Positions 48,201-58,192 of a stretch of 64,000 nucleotides of DNA are shown piece after piece (the stretch's first letter is position 1; every line of letters begins with the position of its first letter). This DNA comes from Tetmemena sp. SeJ-2015. Its lineage: Eukaryota; Ciliophora; Spirotrichea; Sporadotrichida; Oxytrichidae. The stretch spans positions 173,355 to 237,354 of the forward strand of contig JAJKFJ010022336.1 in NCBI GenBank assembly GCA_027382625.1. The letters run 5' to 3'. The notes under the pieces are model-generated. The model was not told the DNA's origin. It made no database searches and was given only the letters and a program-made list of their open reading frames with translations. Made by a program: the position numbers and the translations under genes.

Positions 48201-48666
48201 ATTGATATCTGAGGCCTTACAAAAGTGTCCGAATAGTGGTAAAGTGTGGGCTCAGCATCTTGAGATGGAGCCCTCTGCCACAAGAAAATCTCAATCTCAT
48301 AATGCTGTTACTAAGATTGGAAATGATTGTGTTTTGTTCCTCGCCATAGCAAAGATTTTCTGGAGTGAGTATAAAACTGAAAAGATGAACAAGTGGATAA
48401 AGAATGCACTCGCAATCGACAAGGATAACGGAGATGCTTGGGCCTTGCTTCTGAGATACGAAATGGAATTTGGTAATGCCGAAAGTTAGGAGCAGGTAAT
48501 TAAAGATTTTAAGGAGGCTGAGCCTAGACATGGAGAATAATGGGCAACTGAATGCAAAAAGGTAGAGAACTGGAGGAAGGATAGAGCAGAATTGCTTAAA
48601 AAGTTAGCTCTCTTCAATTCAAATGTTCCCTTAAATTTGATTTCAAGTTTAGAAGCAATACTTTGA
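45286..48666 (+). CDS. PRPF6: Pre-mRNA-processing factor 6 (Prp6/PRPF6)
   Basis: U4/U6-U5 tri-snRNP bridging protein, nuclear, needed for spliceosome activation. The N-terminus MVFKKPNFGPPPENYIAGLG then RGASGF is the PRP1_N signature. After an acidic stretch (DSNFDEWSGFGGSLFS) come IGQARGKLLNLKLA and, across an intron, DINDFKKARKMFKSV. HAT repeats fill the rest: WLALAKLETYENARNVL, WKENAEECIRQGAIETSRAL, NSGKVWAQHLEME, IFWSEYKTEKMNKW and EAEPRHGEQWATECKKVENW near the end. The stop is TGA 48664-48666. GT-AG introns: 45351-45387, about 45,469-45,522 (with a TACTAAC branch site, overlapped by an IES), and 46447-46480. A likely extra base near 47,071 breaks the frame in IWVQ-AAKLEE; another slip lies near 46,700. 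Confidence 0.95.
45516..45656 (+). other. IES, pointer ATTATAGACCAG, overlapping a splice acceptor
   Basis: The 12-bp repeat is at 45516-45527 and 45645-45656; 129 bp would be eliminated. The insert begins with seven GTAAA-type units (45528-45557). The pointer contains the 3' splice site TATAG|ACC of the second PRPF6 intron. After deletion, intron removal joins QTIDL to PESGPQPGQTG in frame. Confidence 0.88.
47639..47676 (+). other. IES, pointer TTA, in PRPF6 HAT repeats
   Basis: TTA at 47639-47641 and 47674-47676; 35 bp would be eliminated. It changes frame and joins HPDSEDINQAL to VLALQKFYRENLQFKNAEK, matching the repeat register of PRPF6. Confidence 0.8.
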
Positions 48667-49097
48667 AAACTCTAAATTATAGAGAGAAATAAATTCAAAT
48701 ATATATAATTGTAACTTCACTAAAAATGATGAGTATCTTCTCCTCAAATATTAAGCCATTTTTTTTTACAGCTAATTTTATTTTCTCAATTCAAATAATT
48801 CTCTCTCTCTTCTCTAGGGGCTGCTTCCAAGTTTTAGTAAAATAACTTTTATTCAAAGAATTTTTTTAAAAAAATTTAACTTGGAAGAATGAATATTTTA
48901 TTCTAATGCTGATCCTGTTTAATTCAGCACAATAATTTCTCAAACTAATTTTCTAAATTCCTCATTTCCAAATTAATTGATGTTTTTGATTTATTTACAA
49001 TTATAATTAAGTTTTAAAAATATAAGCACATTTGAAGAATATACATTTTGGTTGTAGTATAAATTGCTTCTTTTTCTATTTAAGTTTTAATATATTC
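48667..49097. other. Convergent intergenic region, no gene seen
   Basis: Strongly AT-rich DNA between the PRPF6 stop and the end of the His-rich frame on the other strand. Confidence 0.6.
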
Positions 49098-52000
49098 TCA
49101 TTCATGACTATGATCATGAGCATGACTGTGATCGTGACCATGATCGTGACCGTGATCGTGATTATGCTCATGATGAGCATGCCCGTTTTCATGTTAATGA
49201 TCATGATCGTGGTGGTCATGATTTTCAGCAGCATGGCTGTGCTCATGATCGTGTTTATGATTGTGATCGTGCTTATGCTCATGTCCGTGATCGTGACCAT
49301 TTTTATGCCCGTGATTGTGACCATGTTTATGCCCGTGATCATGACCATGTTTATGCCCGTGATCATGTTTATGTCCGTGGTCATGTTTGTGACTATGATC
49401 ATGTTTATGCTCGTGATGGTGATTATGTTTGTGATCGTGTCCATGATCATGGTTGTGATCATGATCATGGTGTTCGTGATCGTGATGCATTTTATAATAA
49501 GAGAGAACAGCGGGGGGGGGGCCTTTCCTCGTCATCCACTTTTTACATGAAAATATGAAAAATCATGATCTAGCCTAAAATTAGCCAAAAACACCGTTTT
49601 TTTAGTCCTAATTCAAATTCAAAAGGTCTATCTAGGCCATATTCCTTATTTTGGTAATTTAAAAGATCTTTGAAAGAATTTTTATTAGAAAAAATAAAAT
49701 TGCAAATGTATTGTAATATTAATAAAAAAATAGGTTAAATTTAATAGGTTTAAGATAAAAATTTAAGAAGCTAAGAGATCTCTCAATTAAGAAACGAAAC
49801 TCTTAGAATCATCTTTAATATTAAATCTCTAAATAAAACATAAGATATTATTTGATATAAATCTAAAGATGTTTATTAAAAGTATTTTTCTAGGGTATTC
49901 CATAAGTTTTATATAAAACACAACTAGTTTTAAATAAAATATTATGAAAGATAAAATATACAGTTTATTTTTTTTTAAATTAATGCTACTTTTCTAAATA
50001 AAGAATATTTCCTGAATAGATCGTTTGAATATCAATTTGGACTAAAAAACTGGTGTTTTTGGCTAATTTTAGGCTAGATCATGATTTTTCATATTTTCAT
50101 GAAAAAAGTGGATGACGAGGAAAGGCCCCCCCCCAGAACAGCTTCAAATTGAATGATGGTCGTGGTCATGGTCATGTTCTAATTCTTTGGGCACTTTATC
50201 ATTCACTTAATTCAATACTTTCAAGGCTTTAAATTATTGGAATTTAAGGATTGTCGCAGCAGCCAATCTCAAGAAGATCGTTTGGTGTTTCAATCTAGAT
50301 TGTAGTGTGATAGATATTGTACTTGTTCCTGAGAATAGCGGTCATCTTGTGAAGAGCAATGAGTGGTCTGTCTGATCTTACATGCCCACTCATAGACAGC
50401 TTACCAGCTGAGAGTGACCAAACATGGAAATCATGAATCTCATCAACCTCGTCCAGAGAGAGTACATCTGTGAAGCATTGAACGACATCGATATCCTTAG
50501 GAGTAGCCTCCATCAAGATTGAAACGCAATCTCTGAAGATGGGTATGGTAGTGAAGATGCACAAAAAGGTGAAGAGGAAAGTGCAAATAGGATCCACGAT
50601 GTGCCAGTCTGGTCTAAAGTAGATCAACTCATTAAGACACATTATAACTTAAATAGATGATAATGGCAGCAATGACGACTCCAATACTCTGAATGATATC
50701 TCCAATATAGCTCAATTACTATTAAGATGAAAAGTTATAATGCTTAGATTCTTCTTCATCTATTCTAGATGATAGAATAATGTGGATAATTGCAGCTCGA
50801 ATGTTCATATTTTCATGACTGTGTCCGTGGCCACCATGTCCGTGACTGTGTCCATGTCCGTGCGAATGACCATGAGAATGACCGTGGCTGTGTCCTTCCT
50901 TTTTCTTCTCCTTCTTTTCGTGTTAGTGATCATGTTTGTGGTCGTGTTTGTGATCGTGGTGCTCATGCTTGTGAGGGTGAGAGTGAGCTTGAGATTGGCA
51001 AGTACTTCCACTACATTCTTGATCTGATGGTTGGTAGTATTTCTGATCGCTAAGTGGGGAGGCAGCAAAAACATTGCCTCCATCTCAAAATAAGCATATT
51101 ATAAAGTAACCTCTCATGACCATAGATTGGTTGTTGCTGACAGTTGTCATGGTATGATTCAAGCTCTGCTTTTCTAATTGTCCTCAGCAAGCAATTGATC
51201 GTGATCTTCAACAATCTCTAAATCATGTAAGCCTTTTAACATGAAATAACTTTGAAGGAATTTTTATGAGATAGATTACTTTGTTGTGATTATCTGAATG
51301 ATGATGATGATCATGATCATGGTTGTGGTGTTCGTGCTTCTTATCCTTTTTGCCTTTCTTAAGCTTTCCATTTCTCTTTTTGGCTTCTTGATTGAGTTTC
51401 TCAAGCTCCGGCTGATGGCAATGACTCAGCTCCTTGCTCTCATCATTTGAGTGACTATGACCATGTGCATCGCCATGGCCGTGATCATGCGAATGGCTGT
51501 GCCCATGATGATGATGACCACCGCACGAGTGTAGAGTGAAGATAGAAATGAAGTTGAAGACAAGTCCCACTCCAGCAGTAATAAGCATGATCTCACCATC
51601 AATGCCCTCTGGATCAACGATTCTGTGAATAGCTTCTATAAAAAGCCAGATAATCAAACCCCAAATCAGTAAGACTGAAGCCAGTGCTCCCAAAATTTCT
51701 GCTCTGTGGTAGCCAAAAGACATCTGATAGTTAGCGGGTCTTGATCCCAAGTAAATAGCGAAATAGCTTATCAAAAATCCAGCCACATCGGAAAGCATAT
51801 GAGCAGCATCAGTGATGATTGCAATAGATCCTGAAAGATAACCTCCCACGATTTCTCCAGCCATAAAAATGAAGCAAAGGCAAGTGACTACTAGTAGTTT
51901 ATAGCGAGCCCGATCGTTTTCTTCTTTCATAGCTTTGAGTAAGTCAGTCTGTTCTAAAGCACAGTTTCCCCTGTTGTCTTTTGTATTTGAGAAACTCTTC

Positions 52001-52146
52001 ATAAGAAGAGACTTTTTAAGTATTGAAGGATTAGATTCTTCGTCTGCGTTCTATTTGAGTCGATTGTAAAGGATGTCATTACGGATGGGTCTTTGTTCGA
52101 GCAAATTTTGACTTTACTCTGAAAGAGCTCCTGGGGTTGTGCTCAT
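49098..52146 (-). CDS. Zinc transporter, ZnT/SLC30A family, with very long His-rich regions
   Basis: ATG at 52146 (MSTTPGALSEQSQNLLEQRP). TM helices of the cation diffusion facilitator fold follow, with metal site AIITDAAHMLSDVAG and FGYHRAEILGALASVL, LIWGLIIWLFIEAI. A His loop (GGHHHHGHSHSHDHGHG) then extends into a second His-rich stretch at 50,800-51,000. TM5-6 need IES removal: NIRAAIIHIIGDIIQSIGVV (the conserved H-x3-D site), then PDWHIVDPICTFLFTF. The C-terminal domain has LDEVDEIHDFHVWSLSAGK and NIYHTTIQIE. It would export Zn2+ to vesicles or out of the cell. The end is uncertain: the frame may stop near 50,199, or continue after the CATCA IES into a His/Asp tail of about 125 residues to TGA at 49100-49098. 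One missing A near 51,170 is likely. Confidence 0.88.
49483..50158 (-). other. IES, pointer CATCA, carrying a nested inverted-repeat element
   Basis: CATCA (TGATG on plus) at 50154-50158 and 49483-49487; 671 bp would be eliminated. The join links ELEHDHDHDH to DHEHHDHDHNH in frame, so the His-rich tail becomes part of the ZnT protein. Caveat: His-codon repeats make short pointer matches likely by chance. Confidence 0.55.
49512..50134. mobile_element. 623-bp MITE-like element, about 115-bp terminal inverted repeats, 8-bp target duplication
   Basis: The ends are runs of 10 G (49512) and 9 C (to 50134), then GGAAAGG/CCTTTCC and GTGGATGACGAGG in inverted orientation; about 115 bp match nearly perfectly. 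The flanking AGAACAGC is duplicated at 49504-49511 and 50135-50142. The interior is AT-rich with no transposase, so it is non-autonomous. An 8-bp duplication fits hAT-like and several other DNA transposons, but the G-run ends are unusual. Another terminus is at 430-540. Confidence 0.92.
50614..50649 (-). other. Candidate IES, pointer AG, in ZnT
   Basis: Removing 34 bp between AG at 50648-50649 and 50614-50615 (CT on plus) joins IAAIIIYL to RPDWHIVDP, the ZnT consensus. A GT-AG intron of 35 nt at nearly the same place gives the wrong frame, but a one-base indel could make it the right one. Confidence 0.5.
50704..50779 (-). other. IES, pointer TATT, in ZnT TM5
   Basis: TATT (AATA on plus) at 50776-50779 and 50704-50707; 72 bp would be eliminated, in frame. 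It restores RAAIIHIIGDIIQSIGV. There are no GT-AG ends. Confidence 0.88.
51233..51282 (-). other. IES, pointer AAAG, in ZnT
   Basis: AAAG (CTTT on plus) at 51279-51282 and 51233-51236; 46 bp would be eliminated. It joins HSDNHNK to GLHDLEIVEDHDQ. The insert begins GTAAT and ends AAAG, another intron mimic; splicing it would give a wrong frame. Confidence 0.7.
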
Positions 52147-52529
52147 CTTAATTAGTAAATTTATTATTTAAACTACGTAGTAGTGAGTTATGAATATATG
52201 TTTAAAGTTTAGTAAGTTTACTTAAGTCCTTGATGTAATACTACTATCTTCTTTGCTATCCTTAAAAAAGAATAGTTGATAAATTGTCCTAACACGTGAA
52301 AGTGAGAATTAAAATCATCAATATAGGTATGAGTTAATTAAGTGCATTTAGTAATATATATTGGATATGCATTTGTATCTCAACAAATAGAATAAACACT
52401 TTCTGAGAATCAAAATTAACAGTTAATTTGTTTTCAATTTAATTTCAATCATATTTCAATTTAGCTTATCTGTCATGTATATTTTTTTCTAATTCACATT
52501 CTACTAACTTTATCTTTCAGTTTTCTAAA
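52147..52529. other. Intergenic, no gene seen
   Basis: AT-rich DNA upstream of the ZnT start and downstream of the next minus-strand gene; it probably holds the ZnT promoter. Confidence 0.5.
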
Positions 52530-55500
52530 TCAGTAAAATTCTTAGTGGTTAGATAGTTGCAAACCTCTCTTCTACTCAGAGTAGATTTAGTTGCTCTGAA
52601 CTCCTGTGCTACTTCTCTTTCCTCTACTCTTGCTCTCTCTTCTACCTTTGTTTTAAGGGAAGTCGTCATCCTCATCAGTCAAGTTCTGAAAATGTGTTGC
52701 TCTCTTCATTTTGATAATCGTAGTGCTAGGAGCTCTTTTTCTAGCTGCTCTTAATTTAAGAACTTGAAGATGGTTTAGAGCTCAGGTTCTGTGGCATACC
52801 ACTTGCTTGTGAAAGCCTTTAGTTCATAGTGTGATTAAATTAGCTCGCAATTCCTTCGTGCACTGCTTTAGTCATAGTATTTTGCTTAGTGTTTGAGTTA
52901 TGAGAATTTAATATTTTCTGTCCTAGTTAATGGAACTTATCTAGCACTTCATGAGGTTCTCTCATATGAGATCCTTGCATATTCTCGGAAAATTGCATAC
53001 TGTCCTGCTTTCCTTGTCTCATCTGAGGTAAGTTAGATTTAGTTTGATTCTAAGAGGCAATTGATTTCTCTAGAGGTCCAGCAGACCGATTCGTACTGTC
53101 ACTAAAAGGCTGGGATTAGACATGAGGCGGCACAACCTAATTGAGTTAGTTGCTGCTAGTATTTCTAACAGGGGTGAACATGATAGAGTTATGCATTTAG
53201 GATGAACTTCCGCACCTCTCAAAGAGATATATCTTCTCCTTGAGTCTATCATTTTCTTCTTTCTATTTCTTAGAATCCTCTGTCATGTCCTTCAAAGCTA
53301 AAGCTAAGTCACTGTTCCTGTCAACCAGCTTTTCTTTATCATTTTTAAGTGAGTCTATAATATTTTTCAGCTGCTCTATTGCTTAAGTGTTAGATTATCC
53401 ATTGGTTTAACCTAGTAGGAGGTTTCCTTGAGTCTAGTTTCGCTCTATTTCATGAAGCTTACTTTTAATTATGAAGTTCTCTTGAGTGAGTTCTTGTGAA
53501 ATTCTTTCAACTTAGTCCATCAAGAAACTCAGATCGTAATTCTGCTAAGAGTTGAAGTTTAGGAGCCTAGCTAATCTTTAAGTGGCATCCTCTATTTAGT
53601 AGGTCATATTCATTACACTGCTTCGAAGCTCTTCATTCTCTTTCTCAAGATCAAATTACCTTTTATGTTGCTGGGAATTGGGTTTATCTCCCTTGCTTTC
53701 TTTAAGAGCATTCTCGTATTTAGTGAAAAGTCTCTTAGCTTTATCGAAGATGAAGTCGCACAACACCTCAAAAGAATACTTTATGTAAGAAAGGTTAAAA
53801 GATTAAGATATTAATACTTTTGCTTAATTTCCTTCTTTTCAAATAGCTCAGCTACTTCAGTTATTCTTAGCCTTATAGACTCCATCTGCGCATCCTTAGC
53901 TGAGTTATCTCTTTCTACTTGTAATATCTTTTCTAAAGCATCCTCAAGACCTCTGTGGCCATCTTTCACTTATCGCTCCAAGTCTTCGCAAAGCTGAAGC
54001 ATAATAGATATAACAGATTTGTCTCTTAATATAACTATTTAGCAAGGCTTTTCTTTCAGTTTGCAGTTCTTAGTTCTCAGTTAATAATTAGGAGTGCTTC
54101 ATCTGTACAAACTTAGAGTCCTCTAATTGCCTCTTTAGCTGCATTATAATTTGATCTTGCTCTTCCAGTGCTCTTTGATTTTCTTGCTGCTATCTGCCAG
54201 GGTTTAATTACTGCTATTATGATGAATAAGGAAAATAGCATATGATGGAGGAACTCCATTGAATTTTACTATCTCCACCTCTCTTTGGAGTGAGACTATT
54301 TCTTTCAGTTGCTTCTCTGCAATTCTTTTAAGGTCTAAGATCACATTTCCGTTTTCAGTTTCTCTAAGTAAACTCAAATACACTATCAAATCAGATTGAT
54401 TATCTTTAATTCCCTTGATGATATATTTACCTCATCTAGTTCAGAGAGAGTAGACTCGTATTTATGGATTTGCCTTTAGAGAATAGCGTTATCTTGCATT
54501 AGGCTATCCACCTTGCATAACTAATTCATGAGCTACTCGTGTAGTTGCTGAGTTTGAGCCACTTTTCAAGTGATTGTCAGCTTGTCTCTTGACCTAATAA
54601 TTCTAGTCGAGAATATTCATGCTCTACTACTATTACTACTATTAGGGCATCATATACTGAGATTAGGCTGATTACAAGCCATCATGAGTGCTGTTAAAGG
54701 ATAGTACTTAGGTCGCTTGAGTAGGTCTAGATTGAGCTCTCTCTAACTCGAACTAATGAAGCAGAGCGATCTCACCTGCAAAACTAACCAGTTGCCTAAT
54801 TTCATAAATGTATTGATGCATCTCTCTCATAAACTCATCTTCCTGAAGTTGGTTAGCTGACTGCTTTACTACAACGGCGTTGCTTTCAAAGCGCTCATAA
54901 AGAAGCTATGCTTATTAGGGATCTTTACAGAGAAGTGACTTCGACTTAGATAACTCCTGTCTTAGCTTCCCTAAAGCGATACCAAGATCATTTATTTTCA
55001 ACAACAAAAATCATAGAGAATACACCTATAATATTTTATAGGTGTTAAATTATCTGAATATTATTTAATGAATGTTCTACCTTTGAATCTGAGTTTCCGG
55101 TCCAAAATACTGAGCATGATAATTCTACGTATTTATCTCTTATTGCTGTAAATCCTCTACTAATATTCTCATTTTCAGAATTTCTTAATTCTTCTCTTCT
55201 ATCAACTTATCTTTTTCAACAATATCTTTTCTAAGCCTATCAACTTGGCCTTAATTATTGAAATTTTGCTAAGCTTGGTGGTCCTGATGGTTGATAAATT
55301 ATTAATTTTAGGCCTTCAAATTACCCATACTTGAGCATTTCTAAGGACTCATTCTTTCAAAGTTTTCATACCCTTCTTCATTTTATTGATAGCCATCATT
55401 AAAAAGCATTTTTGTAACCTTAAAATTATAATTGATAGTATGAAACGTCTCTGTGGGGACTTTTTCCGTAGTCCTGCTAGTGTCTCGTTCTAGTGGGATT

Positions 55501-57985
55501 TTAAGAGAGAATGAATTAATTCTACTCGAGAAGCCTTCTTGCATTGGCCTCCCTAAGTTCTCTCTTTAGAATCTCGTTCTCATCTTTCAGAAGACCCATT
55601 TCAACCTCTGAATGCTTCTTGATGAAATTAAGTTCCTCTTCCAGCTTTTCTTTTATCATCTCCATCTATGTCTCTCTTTGTCCATGAAGTCTATCCTGCT
55701 CCTCGTGCTTCGCTTCTAGGCGAGAGAAGTCTACTTTTAGCAGCTGGTAAATTTCCTCTTTCTGTTGCAACTCTAACTAATAAGAGTTTACATGCTGCTC
55801 TAACTCTTGAATTGATTAAGTAAGCTCGGTTATAAGTTACTCCTGCTGCATGCGTTGCTAATTTTCCTCCTAGAATTATCTCTCCTCGCTGAGGTTCACA
55901 TACTCCTAAAATTGGTCTAAGAGAGTGGCAAACTTCTATTTAATCTAGTCGTTCTCTCTCTGTACTTATTAAAGAGTCTGTTAATGATCTTGCCTCTGTT
56001 GGCTCATTATAACGAAAGAAATTAAATTAGAGCGAGCTTCTCTTTCAATTCCTTATGCTACTGATTGACTAAATCAAACTAAGTTAGTTTATCTTTCTCG
56101 TCCTATTTTAAATCAATAAGTGTCTGCTCCGCTACTTTAGCAGCTTAGATTTGATTCAACAAGGTATCTTCAACGTCTATCAAATAATTTGATGCGCAAA
56201 ATAGAGGACCATCATTCACAAATTAGGTACTTTTCTTCTTAGCTCCTTTAGTGAGATTACTTTATGATGGTATTCTAAGCATATCATCCTGCTTCTGACC
56301 CCCTATATCGCAAAAATTGCCAGAGTTCAAAATTCCATCATCTAGAGAAGTGTTGGGCCTCCTCATAAATATCTCTCATAAATTGTAGTTTATTCTTAAA
56401 AGCAGACTTTTGTTGAGATTAAGCTCTAGTTCCACTAGAACTTTGCTGTTGCGTTTTTCTCTCTGATTTTGATAGTGAGGTGACGGCTTCTCTCTTTCGC
56501 ATATTCCTTTGCTCCATCGTTAGATTAGAAGATTAAGATGACTCTTTACTTGTACTTTAAAGAGGGATTTCAATTGAATGAGCATTTATTAGCTCCTCAA
56601 AAGTGCTTTGCAATTTTTTGATAGCAGTCTCTTTTTGTTGAATAATATCATCCTTGCTCTCTAATTCTTTCTTAAATTTCTCTAAGTCTAACGCTACTTT
56701 GGCCTTGTAACTTTCGAATTAGCTCTGGATAGATAAAGAAGAGTCTGATTTCATTCTTAAGGCTTCTTCTTTCTATAACAACTCAAATTTAATATCCTTC
56801 AAATCCTAAGTCAAGGAGGATACTTATTGCTCTGACTGTTATAGCTGGAACTGCATTTAATGTATGTTCTAATTGCCAGTACCTGTGGGAGGCTTGCTAT
56901 TATGAGATGCATTTGAAGCCAAAGAGAGATTGAGTTATTATGCGGGAAGTTGCGGTTGATGCTGAGGATTAAAGCTTGCTGATGAGTGTGTGCTCGTATT
57001 ATGAGACTCAGAATTAGATCTCTATTTTCCTGATGGCTCCCCAAATGATGAAGATTATAATACAACACTTTATGTATTATTTCATAATGAATAGGAGAGA
57101 GGAGGAATTAGGCCTTACTCTTTGTTAGAGTTGCCAAATAGCTACACCTAGCTCAGATTAATTCGAGCTATTTGTTTTACGTTTTTAGAGTTTCAATTTC
57201 TTTTCTGAGGTACTCTACTTACTTTTGATAATAGTCCTTCTCAGTTTTCACGCCTTTAAGCTGATCATCTTATTTCTGGAGTTGCACCTTAAGGATGCTA
57301 CAATCAGCCAAAGCCTTATCATTCATCATTTATGAGTACTCATTATCAAGGTTAGCATCATGTGCTTCCTGGTATGCCTCATATAAGAAGTCAATCTATT
57401 TGAGAAGCATTGAAGAGTACTTCAATTGGTTAAACTATGCATATAAAGAAGAAAAATTAAAACTGCAATAGATTCTGGGTTGATTCTTGGATAGTTTGAA
57501 AGTGACTCTGAAATTTTATTCTAAGTCTAAATAATCTAAGTGGAGAGTATTAAGAGATCCTAGTCACTTTAAGAAGAGAGAAAAGCTGGTTCCTCTATTC
57601 TGGTCTACTCAAGCGGTAGGATTTGTGAGATTTCTGACCTATTGCTATTGTAATGTTGAGAATGCTACTCCTCTATCTTCTGTTGACTATTATTAAGCTG
57701 CAAATTTTGCTGTTATTGAGCTAGCAAGAGCTGTTGCATCTGGAGAAATTAGTAAAATTGTTGCTACTGATCTTGCTACTGCTGCTAAAGTGATGATGGA
57801 TATTGTATTAGGTATTGTAATTGGGGCTAAGCATGTGAAGGCTAAGGGGCTTGCTCCATTTCCTCGATTTCTTCTGTGGTTACTTGAGAATTTGAAATGG
57901 GGTATAGCTAAGGAGGTTTTTCTTGTTATGGATGGTTTTGCTCTTTTGGGGAGCTGCAACTACTGTTAGTTTAAAATTAATTCAT
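52530..57985 (-). CDS. Long Gln-rich and coiled-coil protein
   Basis: ATG at 57985 (MNQFQTNSSCSSPKEQNHPQ). The first 120 residues are extremely Gln-rich, encoded by many TAG/TAA codons (for example QFLQMQQLLLAQQQQNLQLN). The rest, to TGA 52532-52530, is coiled coil with Lys/Glu/Gln heptads and ends in a basic, Asp-rich tail (DEDDDFPQNKGRRESKSRG). Breaks near 57,430, 57,080, 56,020, 55,020, 54,600, 54,010 and 53,790 are AT-rich and likely IESs or introns. The layout suggests a cytoskeletal or golgin-like rod, which is inference. It could be more than one gene. Confidence 0.55.
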
Positions 57986-58192
57986 TAACGGACAATACTT
58001 ATAATTCACAATTTATAATTCCTTATTCCTCCTATCTTCAACAACATTCTCTGTTGAAAAGCTGTAATTCCTTAAATTAAATTTATCTTTAATGAAATTA
58101 GAGAGTAGCAATAGGATTTTAATCATCTAGATTTGATGTTCATCTGCTCACTGAGAGTCTTTTAAAGTAGCTTTTTGCTAGCAATGAGATTT

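Noticed and set aside
49194..49535. Separate His-rich gene starting with MTRKG
   Set aside because: Its first residues come from the terminal repeat of the inserted element, and the frame continues past the standard-code stop because TAA is Gln. It is better seen as a ZnT tail or a His-rich piece without that start.
49032..49550. Plus-strand membrane protein rich in Met, Val and Ile
   Set aside because: It is the antisense reading of His/Asp codon repeats (CAT/GAT), which always gives Met/Val/Ile strings.
57693..57959. Small membrane-like protein with Ala/Ile-rich sequence
   Set aside because: It is a shifted-frame shadow of the Gln-rich segment read with TAG as Gln.
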